From positions 36,962,654 through 37,026,653 of the forward strand of contig NC_085052.1 in NCBI RefSeq assembly GCF_963662255.1: 64,000 nt of DNA, in the 5' to 3' direction. The position numbers were made by a program, and so were the translations under genes. Shown one piece after another: positions 12,371 to 24,926 of this stretch. The DNA is from Cinclus cinclus (taxonomy: Eukaryota; Chordata; Aves; Passeriformes; Cinclidae). Positions within the stretch are counted from its first letter, which is position 1. Each line of letters begins with the position of its first letter. The notes below the pieces were generated by a model, which was given only the letters and a program-made list of their open reading frames with translations, was not told the DNA's origin and searched no databases.

Positions 12371-15300
12371 TTGGGTCACAATGGTTCCTTGATTCTCTTA
12401 ACCTCTGTGCTGTCACAATGCATCCCATGCCCTTTTAGGCCACTTGATGTCACAATGAATCATTTGATTCTTGGCCTCCATGGTGTCATAATGGTTCCTT
12501 GTTTCTATTGGGCCCCATGCTGTCACAATTCATCCCTGGCCCTTTTACGCCCCCTGGTGTCAAATGGGATGCTGGGATTATTACCCTCCATTGGGTCACA
12601 ATGGATCCTTGCTTCTCTTAACCCCTGTGCTGTCACAATGCATCCCATGCCCTTTTAGGCCACTTGATGTCACAATGAATCATTTGATTCTTGGCCTCCA
12701 TGGTGTCATAATGGTTCCTTGTTTCTATTGGGCCCCATGCTGTAACAATTCATCTCTGGCCCTTTTAGGCCCATTGGTGTCACAAGGGATCATTAGATTG
12801 TTAGCCTGCATTGGGTCACAATGGTTCCTTGCTTCTCTTAACCCCTGTGGTGTCACAATGCATCCCATGCCCTTTTAGGCCACTTGATGTCACAATGAAT
12901 CATTTGATTCTTGGCCTCCATGGCGGCATAATAGATTCTTGCTTCTATTGGTCCCCGTGCTGTAACAATTCATCCCTGGCCCTTTTCGGCCCATTGGTGT
13001 CACAAGGGATCATTAGATTGTTAGCCTCCATTGGGTCACAATGGATCCTTGCTTCTCTTAACCCCGGTGCTGTCACAATGCATCCCATGCCCTTTTAGGC
13101 CACTTGATGTCACAATGAATCATTTGATTCTTGGCCTCCATGGTGGCATAATTGTACCAGGTTTTAATTGGGCCCCATGCTTTCACAATACATCCCTGCC
13201 CCTTTTAGGCCCATTGGTGTCAAAAGGGATCATTAGATTGTTAGCCTGCATTGGGTCACAATGGTTCCTTGCTTCTCTTAACCTCTGTGCTGTCACAATG
13301 CATCCCATGCCCTTTTAGGCCACATGACGTCCCAATGAATTATTTGATTCTTGGCCTCCATGGCGGCATAATAGATCCTTGGTTCTATTGGTCCCCGTGC
13401 TGTAACAATCCATCCCTGGCCCTTTTTATACCCCCTGGTGCCACAAGGGATCATTAGATTGTTAGCCTGCATTGGGTCACAATGGTTCCTTGCTTCTCTT
13501 AACCTCTGTGGTGTCACAATGCATTCCAAGCCCTTTTAGGCCACTTGGTCTTACAATGAACCATTTGATTCTTGGCCTTCATGGTGTCATAATGGTTCCT
13601 TGCTTCTATAGGTCCCCATGCTGTCAGAGTACATCTGTGGTCCTTTTGCGCCCCCTGGTGTCAAAAGGGATTCTTAGATTGTTAGCCTGCATTGGGTCAC
13701 AATGGATCCTTGCTTCTCTTAACCCCTGTGGTGTCACAATGCATCCCATGCCCTTTTAGGCCACATGATGTCACAATGAATTATTTGATTCTTGGCCTCC
13801 ATGGTGGCATAATTGTACCAGGTTTTACTTGGGCCCCATGCTTTCACAATTCATCCCTGCCCCTTTTAGGCCCATTGGTGTCACAAGGGATCATTGGATT
13901 GTTAGCCTGCATTGGGTCACAATGGTTCCTTGCTTCTCTTAACCTCTGTGGTGTCACAATGCATCCCATGACCTTTTAGGCCACATGATGTCACAATGAA
14001 TCATTTGATTCTTGGCCTCCATGGTGTCATAATGGTTCCTTGTTTCTATTGGGCCCCATGCTGTCACAATTCATCCCTGGCCGTTTTACGCCCCCTGGTG
14101 TCAAATGGGATCCTGGGATTTTTAGCCTCCATTGGGTCACAATGCATCCTTGCTTCTCTTAACCCCTCTGCTGTCACAATGCATCCCATGCCCTTTTAGG
14201 CCACATGACGTCACAATGAATCATTTGATTCTTGGCCTCCATGGTGGCATAATAGATCCTTGCTTCTATTGGTCCCCGTGCTGTTACAATCCATCCCTGG
14301 CCTTTTTATACCCCCTGCTGCCACAAGGGATCATTAGATTGTTAGCCTGCATTTGGTCACAATGGTTCCTAGCTTCTCTTCACCTCTGTGGTGTCACAAT
14401 GCATCCCATGCCCTTTTAGGCCACTTGATGTCACAATGAACCATTTGATTCTTGGCCTTCATGGTGTCATAATGGTTCCTTGCTTCTATAGGTCCCCATG
14501 CTGTCAGAGTCCATCCGTGGTCCTTTTGCGCCCCCTGGTGTCAAAAGGGATTCTTAGATTGTTAGCCTGCATTGGGTCACAATGGATCCTTGCTTCTCTT
14601 AACCCCTGTGGTGTCACAATGCATCCCATGCCCTTTTAGGCCACCTGATGTCACAATGAATCATTTGATTCTTGGCCTCCATGGTGGTGAAATTGTACCA
14701 GGTTTTAATTGGCCCCCATGCTTTCACAATTCATCCCTGCCCCTTTTAGGCCCATTGGTGTCAAAAGGGATCATTAGATTGTCAGCCTCCATTGGGTCAC
14801 AATGGATCCTTATTTCTCTTAACCCCTGTGCTGTCACAATGCATCCCATGCCCTTTTAGGCCACATAATGTCACAATGAATTATTTGATTCTTGGCCTCC
14901 ATGGCGGCATAATAGATCCTTGCTTCTATTGGTCCCCGTGCTGTAACAATTCATCCCTGGCCCTTTTAGGCCCATTGGTGTCACAAGGGATCATTAGATT
15001 GTTAGCCTCCATTGGGTCACAATGGATCCTTGCTTCTCTTAACCCCTGTGGTGTCACAATGCATCCCATGCCCTTTTAGGCCACTTGATGTCACAATGAA
15101 TCATTTGATTCTTGGCCTGCATGGTGGCATAATTGTACCAGGTTTTAATTGGCCCCCATGCTTTCACAATATATCCCTGCCCCTTTTAGGCCCATTGGTG
15201 TCACAAGGGATCATTAGATTGTTAGCCTGCATTGGGTCACAATGGATCCTTGCTTCTCTTAACCCCTGTGCTGTCACAATGCATCCCATGCCCTTTTAGG

Positions 15301-15810
15301 CCACTTGATGTCACAATGAATTATTTGATTCTTGGCCTCCATGGCGGCATAATAGATCCTTGCTTCTATTGGTCCCCGTGCTGTAACAATTCATCCCTGG
15401 CCCTTTTAGGCCCATTGGTGTCACAACGGATCATTAGATTGTTAGCCTGCATTGGGTCACAATGGATCCTTGCTACTCTTAACCTCTGTGGTGTCACAAT
15501 GCCTCCCATGCCCTTTTAGGCCACTTGATGTCACAATGAATCATTTGATTCTTGGCCTTCATGGTGTCATAATGGTTCCTTGCTTCTATAGGTCCCCATG
15601 CTGTCAGAGTTCATCCGTGGTCCTTTTGCGCACCCGGGTGTCAAAAGGGATCATTAGATTGTTAGCCTGCATTGGGTCACAATGGTTCCTTGCTTCTCTT
15701 AACCCCTGTGCTGTCACAATGCATCCCATGCCCTTTTAGGCCACTTGATGTCACAATGAATCATTTGATTCTTGGCCTCCATGGTGGCATAATGGTTCCT
15801 TGTTTCTATT
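12185..15810. repeat. HOR block alpha, copy 2
   Basis: This is the counterpart of 6,900-10,527 at +5,282/5,283 bp. It carries the same private variants (GGGATGCTGGG with TTACCCTCC near 12,568, TTTTCGGCCC at 12,983). It differs by scattered single substitutions, for example CCCAATG for CACAATG near 13,330. The monomer at 14,572 has GGTGGTGAAATTGTACC where copy 1 (9,290) has a G-type subunit 4. The same GGTGGTGAAATTG variant occurs in the monomer at 1,142, a possible source. Confidence 0.85.
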
Positions 15811-16553
15811 GGGCCCCATGCTGTCACAATTCATCCCTGGCCCTTTTACGCCCCCTGGTGTCAAATGGGATCCTGGGATTATTAGCCTCCATTGGGTCAC
15901 AATGGATCCTTACTTCTCTTAACCCCTGTGCTGTCACGATGCATCCCATGCCCTTTTAGGCCACTTGATGTCACAATGAATCATTTGATTCTTGTCCTCC
16001 ACGGTGGCATAAGAGATCCTTGCTTCTATTGGTCCCCGTGCTGTAACAATCCATCCCTGGCCCTTTTTATACCCCCTGGTGCCACAAGGGATCATTAGAT
16101 TGTTAGCCTGCATTGGGTCACAATGGTTCCTTGCTTCTCTTAACCTCTGTGGTGTCACAATGCATTCCAAGCCCTTTTAGGCCACTTGGTCTTACAATGA
16201 ACCATTTGATTCTTGGCCTTCATGGTGTCATAATGGTTCCTTGCTTCAATAGGTCCCCATGCTGTCAGAGTTCATCCGTGGTCCTTTTGCGCCCCCGGGT
16301 GTCAAAAGGGATTCTTAGTTTGTTAGCCTGCATTGGGTCACAATGGTTCCTTGCTTCGCTTAACCCCTGTGCTCTCACAATGCATCCCATGCCCTTTTAG
16401 GCCACATGACGTCACAATGAATTATTTGATTCTTGGCCTCCATGGCGGCATAATAGATCCTTGCTTCTATTGGTCCCCGTGCTGTAACAATCCATCCCTG
16501 GCCCTTTTTATACCCCCTGGTGCCACAAGGGATCATTAGATTGTTAGCCTGCA

Positions 16554-16663
16554 TTGGGTCATAATGGTTCCTTGCTTCAATAGGTCCCCATGCTGTCAGA
16601 GTTCATCCGTGGTCCTTTTGCGCACGCGGGTGTCAAAAGGGATTCTTAGTTTGTTAGCCTGCA
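16554..16663. repeat. 4-5-6 half-monomer (110 bp), copy 1
   Basis: Subunits 1-3 are absent. The sequence begins TTGGGTCA as subunit 1 does, then reads TAATGGTTCCTTGC and CAATAGGTCCCC as a D-type subunit 4, and continues through D-type subunits 5 and 6 (CTGTCAGAGTTC, TTTTGCGCACGCGGG). The next full monomer starts 110 bp on, at 16,664. The chimeric first subunit marks the exchange point. Confidence 0.9.
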
Positions 16664-17822
16664 TTGGGTCACAATGGTTCCTTGCTTCTCTTAACCCCTG
16701 TTCTGTCACAATGCATCCCATGCCCTTTTAGGCCACTTGATGTCACAATGAATCATTTGATTCTTGGCCTCCATGGTGACATAATTGTACCAGGTTTTAC
16801 TTGGGCCCCATGCTTTCACAATTCATCCCTGCCCCTTTTAGGCCCATTGGTGTCACAAGGGATCATTAGATTGTTAGCCTCCATTGGGTCACAATGGATC
16901 CTTGCTTCTCTTAAACCCTGTGCAGTCCCAATGCATCCCATGCCTTTTAGGCCACTTGATGTCACAATGAATCATTTGATTCTTGGCCTCCATGGTGGCA
17001 TAATAGATCCTTGCTTCTATTGGTCCCCGTGCTGTAACAATCCATCCCTGGCCCTTTTTATACCCCCTGGTGCCACAAGGGATCATTAGATTGTTAGCCT
17101 GCATTGGGTCACAATGGTTCCTTGCTTCTCTTAACCTCTGTGCTGTCACAATGCATCCCATGCCCTTTTAGGCCACTTGATGTCACAATGAATCATTTGA
17201 TTCTTGGCCTCCATGGTGTCATAATGGTTCCTTGTTTCTATTGGGCCCCATGCTTTCACAATACATCCCTGCCACTTTTAGGCCCATTGGTGTCACAAGG
17301 GATCATTAGATTGTTAGCCTCCATTGGGTCACAATGGATCCTTACTTCTCTTAACCCCTGTGGTGTCACAATGCATCCCATGCCCTTTTAGGCCACATGA
17401 CGTCACAATGAATTATTGGATTCTTGGCCTCCATGGCGGCATAATAGATCCTTGCTTCTATTGGTCCCCGTGCTTTAACAATCCATCCCTGGCCCTTTTT
17501 ATACCCCCTGGTGCCACAAGGGATCATTAGATTGTTAGCCTGCATTGGGTCACAATGGTTCCTTGCTTCTCTTAACCTCTGTGGTGTCACAATGCATTCC
17601 AAGCCCTTTTAGGCCACTTGGTCTTACAATGAACCATTTGATTCTTGGCCTTCATGGTGTCATAATGGTTCCTTGCTTCTATAGGTCCCCATGCTGTCAG
17701 AGTCCATCCGTGGTCCTTTTTGCGCCCCCTGGTGTCAAAAGGGATTCTTAGATTGTTAGCCTGCATTGGGTCACAATGGTTCCTTGCTTCTCTTAACCCC
17801 TGTGCTGTCACAATGCATCCCA

Positions 17823-17837
17823 TGGCCTTTTTGGCCA
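17823..17837. repeat. Small inverted repeat TGGCCTTTTTGGCCA
   Basis: A five-base stem with a T5 loop created by two changes in subunit 2 of a B' monomer. Further copies lie at 22,780-22,794, 31,923-31,937 and 32,584-32,598, always in the same block P monomer. It is best read as an inherited marker of that block; no function is implied. Confidence 0.8.
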
Positions 17838-20800
17838 CATGATGTCACAATGAATTATTTGATTCTTGGCCTCCATGGCGGCATAATAGATCCTTCCTTC
17901 TATTGGTCCCCGTGCTGTAACAATTCATCCCTAGCCCTTTTAGGCCCATTGGTGTCACAACGAATCATTAGATTGTTAGCCTGCATTGGGTCACAATGGT
18001 TCCTTGCTTGTCTTAACCTCTGTGGTGTCACAATGCATCCCATGCCCTTTTAGGCCACTTGATGTCACAATGAATCATTTGATTCTTGGCCTCCATGGTG
18101 TCATAATGGTTCCTTGTTTCTATTGGGCCCCATGCTGTCACAATTCATCCCTGGCCCTTTTACGCCCCCTGGTGTCAAATGGGATCCTGGGATTATTAGC
18201 CTCCATTGGGTCACAATGGATCCTTGCTTCTCTTAACCCCTGTGGTGTCACAATGCATCCCATGCCCTTTTAGGCCACTTGATGTCACAATGAATTATTT
18301 GATTCTTGGCCTCCACGGAGGCATAATAGATCCTTGCTTCTATTGGTCCCCGTGCTGTAACAATCCATCCCTGGCCCTTTTTATACCCCCTGGTGCCACA
18401 AGGGATCATTAGATTGTTAGCCTGCATTGGGTCACAATGGTTCCTTGCTTCTCTTAACCTCTGTGCTGTCACAATGCATCCCATGCCCTTTTAGGCCACT
18501 TGATGTCACAATGAATCATTTGATTCTTGGCCTCCATGGTGGCATAATGGTTCCTTGTTTCTATTGGGCCCCATGCTTTCACAATACATCCCTGCCCCTT
18601 TTAGGCCCATTGGTGTCAAAAGGGATCATTAGATTGTTAGCCTCCATTGGGTCACAATGGATCCTTACTTCTCTTAACCCCTGTGCTGTCACAATGCATC
18701 CCATGCCCTTTTAGGCCACTTGATGTCACAATGAATCATTTGATTCTTGGCCTCCATGGTGTCATAATGGTTCCTTGTTTCTATTGGGCCCCATGCTTTC
18801 ACAATTCATCCCTGGCCCTTTTAGGCCCATTGGTGTCACAAGGGATCATTAGATTGTTAGCCTGTATTGGGTCACAATGGATCCTTGCTTCTCTTAACCC
18901 CTGTGCTGTCACAATGCATCCCATGCCCTTTTAGGCCACTTGATGTCACAATGAATCATTTGATTCTTGGCCTCCATGGTGGCATAATAGATCCTTGCTT
19001 CTATTGGTCCCCGTGCTGTAACAATCTATCCCTGGCCCTTTTTATACCCCCTGGTGCCACAAGGGATCATTAGATTGTTAGCCTGCATTGGGTCACAATG
19101 GTTCCTTGCTTCTCTTAACCTCTGTGGTGTCACAATGCATTCCAAGCCCTTTTAGGCCACTTGGTCTTACAATGAACCATTTGATTCTTGGCCTTCATGG
19201 TGTCATAATGGTTCCTTGCTTCTTTAGGTCCCCAGGCTGTCAGAGTTCATCCGTGGTCCTTTTGCGCACCCGGGTGTCAAAAGGGATTCTTAGATTGTTA
19301 GCCTGCATTGGGTCACAATGGTTCCTTGCTTCTCTTAACCCCTGTGCTGTCACAATGCATCCCATGCCCTTTTAGGCCACTTGATGTCACAATGAATCAT
19401 TTGATTCTTGGCCTCCATGGTGGCATAATTGTACCAGGTTTTACTTGGGCCCCATGCTTTCACAATTCATCCCTGCCCCTTTTAGGCCCATTGGTGCCAA
19501 AAGGGATCATTAGATTGTTAGCCTCCATTGGGTCACAATGGATCCTTGCTTCTCTTAACCCCTGTGGTGTCACAATGCATCCCATGCCCTTTTAGGCCAC
19601 TTGATGTCACAATGAATCTTTTGATTCTTGGCCTCCATGGTGGCGTAATTGTGCCAGGTTTTAATTGGGCCCCATGCTTTCACAATACATCCCTGCCCCT
19701 TTTAGGCCCATTGGTGTAAACAAGGGATCATTAGATTGTTAGCCTGCATTGGGTCACAATGGTTCCTTGCTTCTCTTAACCCCTGTGCTGTCACAATGCA
19801 TCCCATGCCCTTTTAGGCCACTTGATGTCACAATGAATCATTTGATTCTTGGCCTCCATGGTGTCATAATGGTTCCTTGTTTCTATTGGGCCCCATGCCT
19901 TCACAATACATCCCTGCCCCTTTTAGGCGCCTTGGTGTCAAAAGGGATCATTAGATTGTTAGCCTCCATTGGGTCACAATGGATCCTTACTTCTCTTAAC
20001 CCCTGTGCTGTCACAATGCATCCCATGCCCTTTTAGGCCACATGACGCCACAATGAATTATTTGATTCTTGGCCTCCATGGCGGCATAATAGATCCTTGC
20101 TTCTATTGGTCCCCGTGCTGTAACAATCCATCCCTGGCCCTTTTTATACCCCCTGGTGCCACAAGGGATCATTAGATTGTTAGCCTGCATTGGGTCACAA
20201 TGGTTCCTTGCTTCTCTTAACCTCTGTGGTGTCACAATGCATTCCAAGCCCTTTTAGGCCACTTGGTCTTACAATGAACCATTTGATTCTTGGCCTTCAT
20301 GGTGTCATAATGGTTCCTTGCTTCAATAGGTCCCCATGCTGTCAGAGTTCATCCGTGGTCCTTTTGCGCCCCCTGGTGTCAAAAGGGATGCTTAGATTAT
20401 TAGCCTGCATTGGGTCACTATGGTTCCTTGCTTCTCTTAACCCCTGTGGTGTCACAATGCATCCCATGCCCTTTTAGGCCACTTGATGTCACAATGAATC
20501 ATTTGATTCTTGGCCTCCATGGTGGCATAATTGTACCAGGTTTTACTTGGGCCCCATGCTTTCACAATACATCCCTGCCCCTTTTAGGCCCATTGGTGTC
20601 ACAAGGGATCATTAGATTGTTAGCCTGCATTGGGTCACAATGGATCCTTGCTTCTCTTAACCCCTGTGCTGTCACAATGCATCCCATGCCCTTTTAGGCA
20701 ACATGATGTCACAATGAATCATTTGATTCTTGGCCTCCACCGTGGCATAATAGATCCTTGCTTCTATTGGTCCCCATGCTTTCACAATTCATCCCTGCCC

Positions 20801-20849
20801 CTTTTAGGCCCATTGGTGTCACAAGGGATCATTAGATTGTTAGCCTGCA

Positions 20850-23800
20850 TTGGGTCACAATGGTTCCTTGCTTCTCTTAACCTCTGAGGTGTCACAATGC
20901 ATCCCATGCCCTTTTAGGCCACTTGATGTCACAATGAATCATTTGATTCTTGGCCTCCATGGTGTCATAATGGTTCCTTGTTTCTATTGGGCCCCATGTT
21001 GTCACAATTCATCCCTGGCCCTTTTACGCCCCCTGGTGTCAAATGGGATCCTGGGATTATTAGCCTCCATTGGGTCACAATGGATCCTTGCTTCTCTTAA
21101 CCGCTGTGCTGTCACAATGCATCCCATGCCCTTTTAGGCCACTTGATGTCACAATGAATCATTTGATTTTTGGACTCCATGGTGGCATAATAGATCCTTG
21201 CCTCTATTGGTCCCCGTGCTGTAACAATCCATCCCTGGCCCTTTTTATACCCCCTGGTGCCACAAGGGATCATTAGATTGTTAGCCTGCATTGGGTCACA
21301 ATGGTTCCTTGCTTCTCTTAACCTCTGTGGTGTCACAATGCATTCCAAGCCCTTTTAGGCCACTTGGTCTTACAATGAACCATTTGATTCTTGGCCTTCA
21401 TGGTGTCATAATGGTTCCTTGCTTCTATAGGTCCCCATGCTATCAGAGTTCATCCGTGGTCCTTTTGCGCCCCCTGGTGTCAAAAGGGATTCTTAGATTG
21501 TTAGCCTGCATTGGGTCACAATGGTTCCTTGCTTCTCTTAACCCCTGTCCTGTCACAATGCATCCCATGCCCTTTTAGGCCACTTGATGTCACAATGAAT
21601 CATTTGATTCTTGGCCTCCATGGTGTCATAATGGTTCCTTGTTTCTATTGGGCCCCATGCTTTCACAATACATCCCTGCCCCTTTTAGGCCCATTGGTGT
21701 CAAAAGGGATCATTAGATTGTTAGCCTCCATTGGGTCACAATGGATCCTTGCTTCTCTTAACCCCTGTGCTCTCACAATGCATCCCATGCCCTTTTAGGC
21801 CACATGACGTCACAATGAATTATTTGATTCTTGGCCTCCATGGCGGCATAATAGATCCTTGCTTCTATTGGTCCCCGTGCTGTAACAATCCATCCCTGGC
21901 CCTTTTTATACCCCCTGGTGCCACAAGGGATCATTAGATTGTTAGCCTGCATTGGGTCATAATGGTTCCTTGCTTCAATATGTCCCCATGCTGTCAGAGT
22001 TCATCCGTGGTCCTTTTGCGCACGCGGGTGTCAAAAGGGATTCTTAGTTTGTTAGCCTGCATTGGGTCACAATGGTTCCTTGCTTCTCTTAACCCCTGTT
22101 CTGTCACAATGCATCCCATGCCCTTTTAGGCCACTTGATGTCACAATGAATCATTTGATTCTTGGCCTCCATGGTGACATAATTGTACCAGGTTTTACTT
22201 GGGCCCCATGCTTTCACAATTCATCCCTGCCCCTTTTAGGCCCATTGGTGTCACAAGGGATCATTAGATTGTTAGCCTCCATTGGGTCACAATGGATCCT
22301 TGCTTCTCTTAACCACTGTGCAGTCACAATGCATCCCATGCCTTTTAGGCCACTTGATGTCACAATGAATCATTTGATTCTTGGCCTCCATGGTGGCATA
22401 ATAGATCCTTGCTTCTATTGGTCCCCGTGCTGTAACAATCCATCCCTGGCCCTTTTTATACCCCCTGGTGCCACAAGGGATCATTAGATTGTTTGCATGC
22501 ATTGGGTCACAATGGTTCCTTGCTTCTCTTAACCTCTGTGGTGTCACAATGCATTCCAAGCCCTTTTAGGCCACTTGGTCTTACAATGAACCATTTGATT
22601 CTTGGCCTTCATGGTGTCATAATGGTTCCTTGCTTCTATAGGTCCCCATGCTGTCAGAGTCCATCCGTGGTCCTTTTTGCGCCCCCTGGTGTCAAAAGGG
22701 ATTCTTAGATTGTTAGCCTGCATTGGGTCACAATGGTTCCTTGCTTCTCTTAACCCCTGTGCTGTCACAATGCATCCCATGGCCTTTTTGGCCACATGAT
22801 GTCACAATGAATTATTTGATTCTTGGCCTCCATGGCGGCATAATAGATCCTTCCTTCTATTGGTCCCCGTGCTGTAACAATTCATCCCTAGCCCTTTTAG
22901 GCCCATTGGTGTCACAACGAATCATTAGATTGTTAGCCTGCATTGGGTCACAATGGTTCCTTGCTTGTCTTAACCTCTGTGGTGTCACAATGCATCCCAT
23001 GCCCTTTTAGGCCACTTGATGTCACAATGAATCATTTGATTCTTGGCCTCCATGGTGTCATAATGGTTCCTTGTTTCTATTGGGCCCCATGCTGTCACAA
23101 TTCGTCCCTGGCCCTTTTACGCCCCCTGGTGTCAAATGGGATCCTGGGATTATTAGCCTCCATTGGGTCACAATGGATCCTTGCTTCTCTTAACCCCTGT
23201 GGTGTCACAATGCATCCCATGCCCTTTTAGGCCACTTGATGTCACAATGAATCATTTGATTCTTGGCCTCCACGGAGGCATAATAGATCCTTGCTTCTAT
23301 TGGTCCCCGTGCTGTAACAATCCATCCCTGGCCCTTTTTATACCCCCTGGTGCCACAAGGGATCATTAGATTGTTAGACTGCATTGGGTCACAATGGTTC
23401 CTTGCTTCTCTTAACCTCTGTGCTGTCACAATGCATCCCATGCCCTTTTAGGCCACTTGATGTCACAATGAATCATTAGATTCTTGGCCTCCATGGTGTC
23501 ATAATGGTTCCTTGTTTCTATTGGGCCCCATGCTTTCACAATACATCCCTGCCCCTTTTAGGCCCATTGGTGTCACAAGGGATCATTAGATTGTTAGCCT
23601 CCATTGGGTCACAATGGATCCTTACTTCTCTTAACCCCTGTGGTGTCACAATGCATCCCATGCCCTTTTAGGCCACATGACGTCACAATGAATTATTGGA
23701 TTCTTGGCCTCCATGGCGGCATAATAGATCCTTGCTTCTATTGGTCCCCGTGCTGTAACAATCCATCCCTGGCCCTTTTTATACCCCCTGGTGCCACAAG

Positions 23801-24705
23801 GGATCATTAGATTGTTAGCCTGCATTGGGTCACAATGGTTCCTTGCTTCTCTTAACCCCTGTGGTGTCACAATGCATCCCATGCCCTTTTAGGCCACTTG
23901 ATGTCACAATGAATCATTTGATTCTTGGCCTCCATGGTGGCATAATTGTACTAGGTTTTAATTGGGCCCCATGCTTTCACAATACATCCCTGCCCCTTTT
24001 AGGCCCATTGGTGTCACAAGGGATCATTAGATTGTTAGCCTGCATTGGGTCACAATGGTTCCTTGCTTCTCTTAACCTCTGTGGTGTCACAATGCCTTCC
24101 AAGCCCTTTTAGGCCACTTGGTCTTACAATGAACCATTTGATTCTTGGCCTTCGTGGTGTCATAATGGTTCCTTGCTGCTATAGGTCCCCATGCTGTCAG
24201 AGTTCATCCGTGGTCCTTTTGCGCCCCCTGGTGTCAAAAGGGATTCTTAGATTGCTAACCTGCATTGGGTCACAATGGTTCCTTGCTTCTCTTAACCCCT
24301 GTGGTGTCACAATGCATCCCATGCCCTTTTAGGCCACTTGATGTCACAATGAATCATTTGATTCTTGGCCTCCATGGTGTCATAATGGTTCCTTGTTTCT
24401 ATTGGGCCCCATGCCTTCACAATACGTCCCTGCCCCTTTTAGGCCCATTGGTGTCACAAGGGATCATTAGATTGTTAGCCTCCATTGGGTCACAATGGAT
24501 CCTTACTTCTCTTAACCCCTGTGCTGTCACAATGCATCCCATGCCCTTTTAGGCCACATGACGCCACAATGAATTATTTGATTCTTGGCCTCCATGGCGG
24601 CATAATAGATCCTTGCTTCTATTGGTCCCCGTGCTGTAACAATCCATCCCTGGCCCTTTTTATACCCCCTGGTGCCACAAGGGATCATTAGATTGTTAGC
24701 CTGCA
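20850..24705. repeat. Block P copy 2 with flanks (long duplicated segment)
   Basis: Collinear with 29,993-34,729. Monomers 20,850 to 23,163 match at exactly +9,143 bp, 23,384 and 23,604 at +9,804, and 23,825, 24,045, 24,265 and 24,485 at +10,024. The two steps in offset are explained by a 661-bp tandem duplication and one extra 220-bp D monomer (33,629) in the downstream copy. The half-monomer here is 21,952-22,061. Diagnostic shared variants include the TTGGCCTTCGTGG/GCTGCTATAGG D monomer (24,045 and 34,069). Confidence 0.83.
21952..22061. repeat. 4-5-6 half-monomer (110 bp), copy 2
   Basis: Same junction and same TTTTGCGCACGCGGG variant as 16,554-16,663, with CAATATGTCCCC for CAATAGGTCCCC. 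It lies in block P copy 2, so it was duplicated with its surroundings. Confidence 0.9.
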
Positions 24706-24926
24706 TTGGGTCACAATGGTTCCTTGCTTCTCTTAACCCCTGTGCTGTCACAATGCATCCCATGCCCTTTTAGGCCGCATGACGTCACAATGAATTATTT
24801 GATTCTTGGCCTCCATGGTGGCATAATAGATCCTTGCTTCTATTGGTCCCCGTGCTGTAACAATCCATCCCTGGCCCTTTTTATACCCCCTGGTGCCACA
24901 AGGGATCATTAGATTGTTAGCCTGCA

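Larger units (their letters stand above)
1..16332. repeat. Region I: array domain with a 24-monomer HOR
   Basis: Full-length monomers only; no half-monomer is seen here. The domain is recognised by the CTTTTGGGCC variant of subunit 2 (101-110 and the copies in monomers 3,785, 5,548 and 11,490), by sparse D monomers and by a long block repeated 5,282-5,283 bp away. Smaller modules recur at other distances: 3,306 bp (2,902 to 6,208), 3,745 bp (40 to 3,785), 4,400 bp (6,208 to 10,608) and 5,942 bp (5,327 to 11,269). All are whole numbers of monomers (15, 17, 20, 27), as expected from in-register unequal exchange. The right border is set where the first 4-5-6 half-monomer context begins and is approximate. 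Confidence 0.75.
16333..18426. repeat. Block P copy 1 (contains a 4-5-6 half-monomer)
   Basis: Order: B (16,333), half-monomer (16,554), C (16,664), B with a one-base loss (16,884), F/E-like (17,104), B (17,324), D (17,545), B' (17,766), A (17,986), B (18,206). Monomers 16,333 to 16,884 match P copy 2 at +5,398 bp, and 17,545 to 18,206 match it at +4,957 bp. The 441-bp difference is the pair 17,104-17,544, which instead matches 23,384-23,824 further on in copy 2. The TGGCCTTTTTGGCCA variant (17,823-17,837) and TTGCTTGTCTT are shared with copy 2. Confidence 0.83.

Noticed and set aside
6900..15810. Assembly artefact as the cause of the long duplications
   Set aside because: The copies differ by scattered private substitutions and small patches, and distances are whole or half monomer multiples. 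They are thus more likely real, though only raw reads can exclude collapse or false duplication in such an array.
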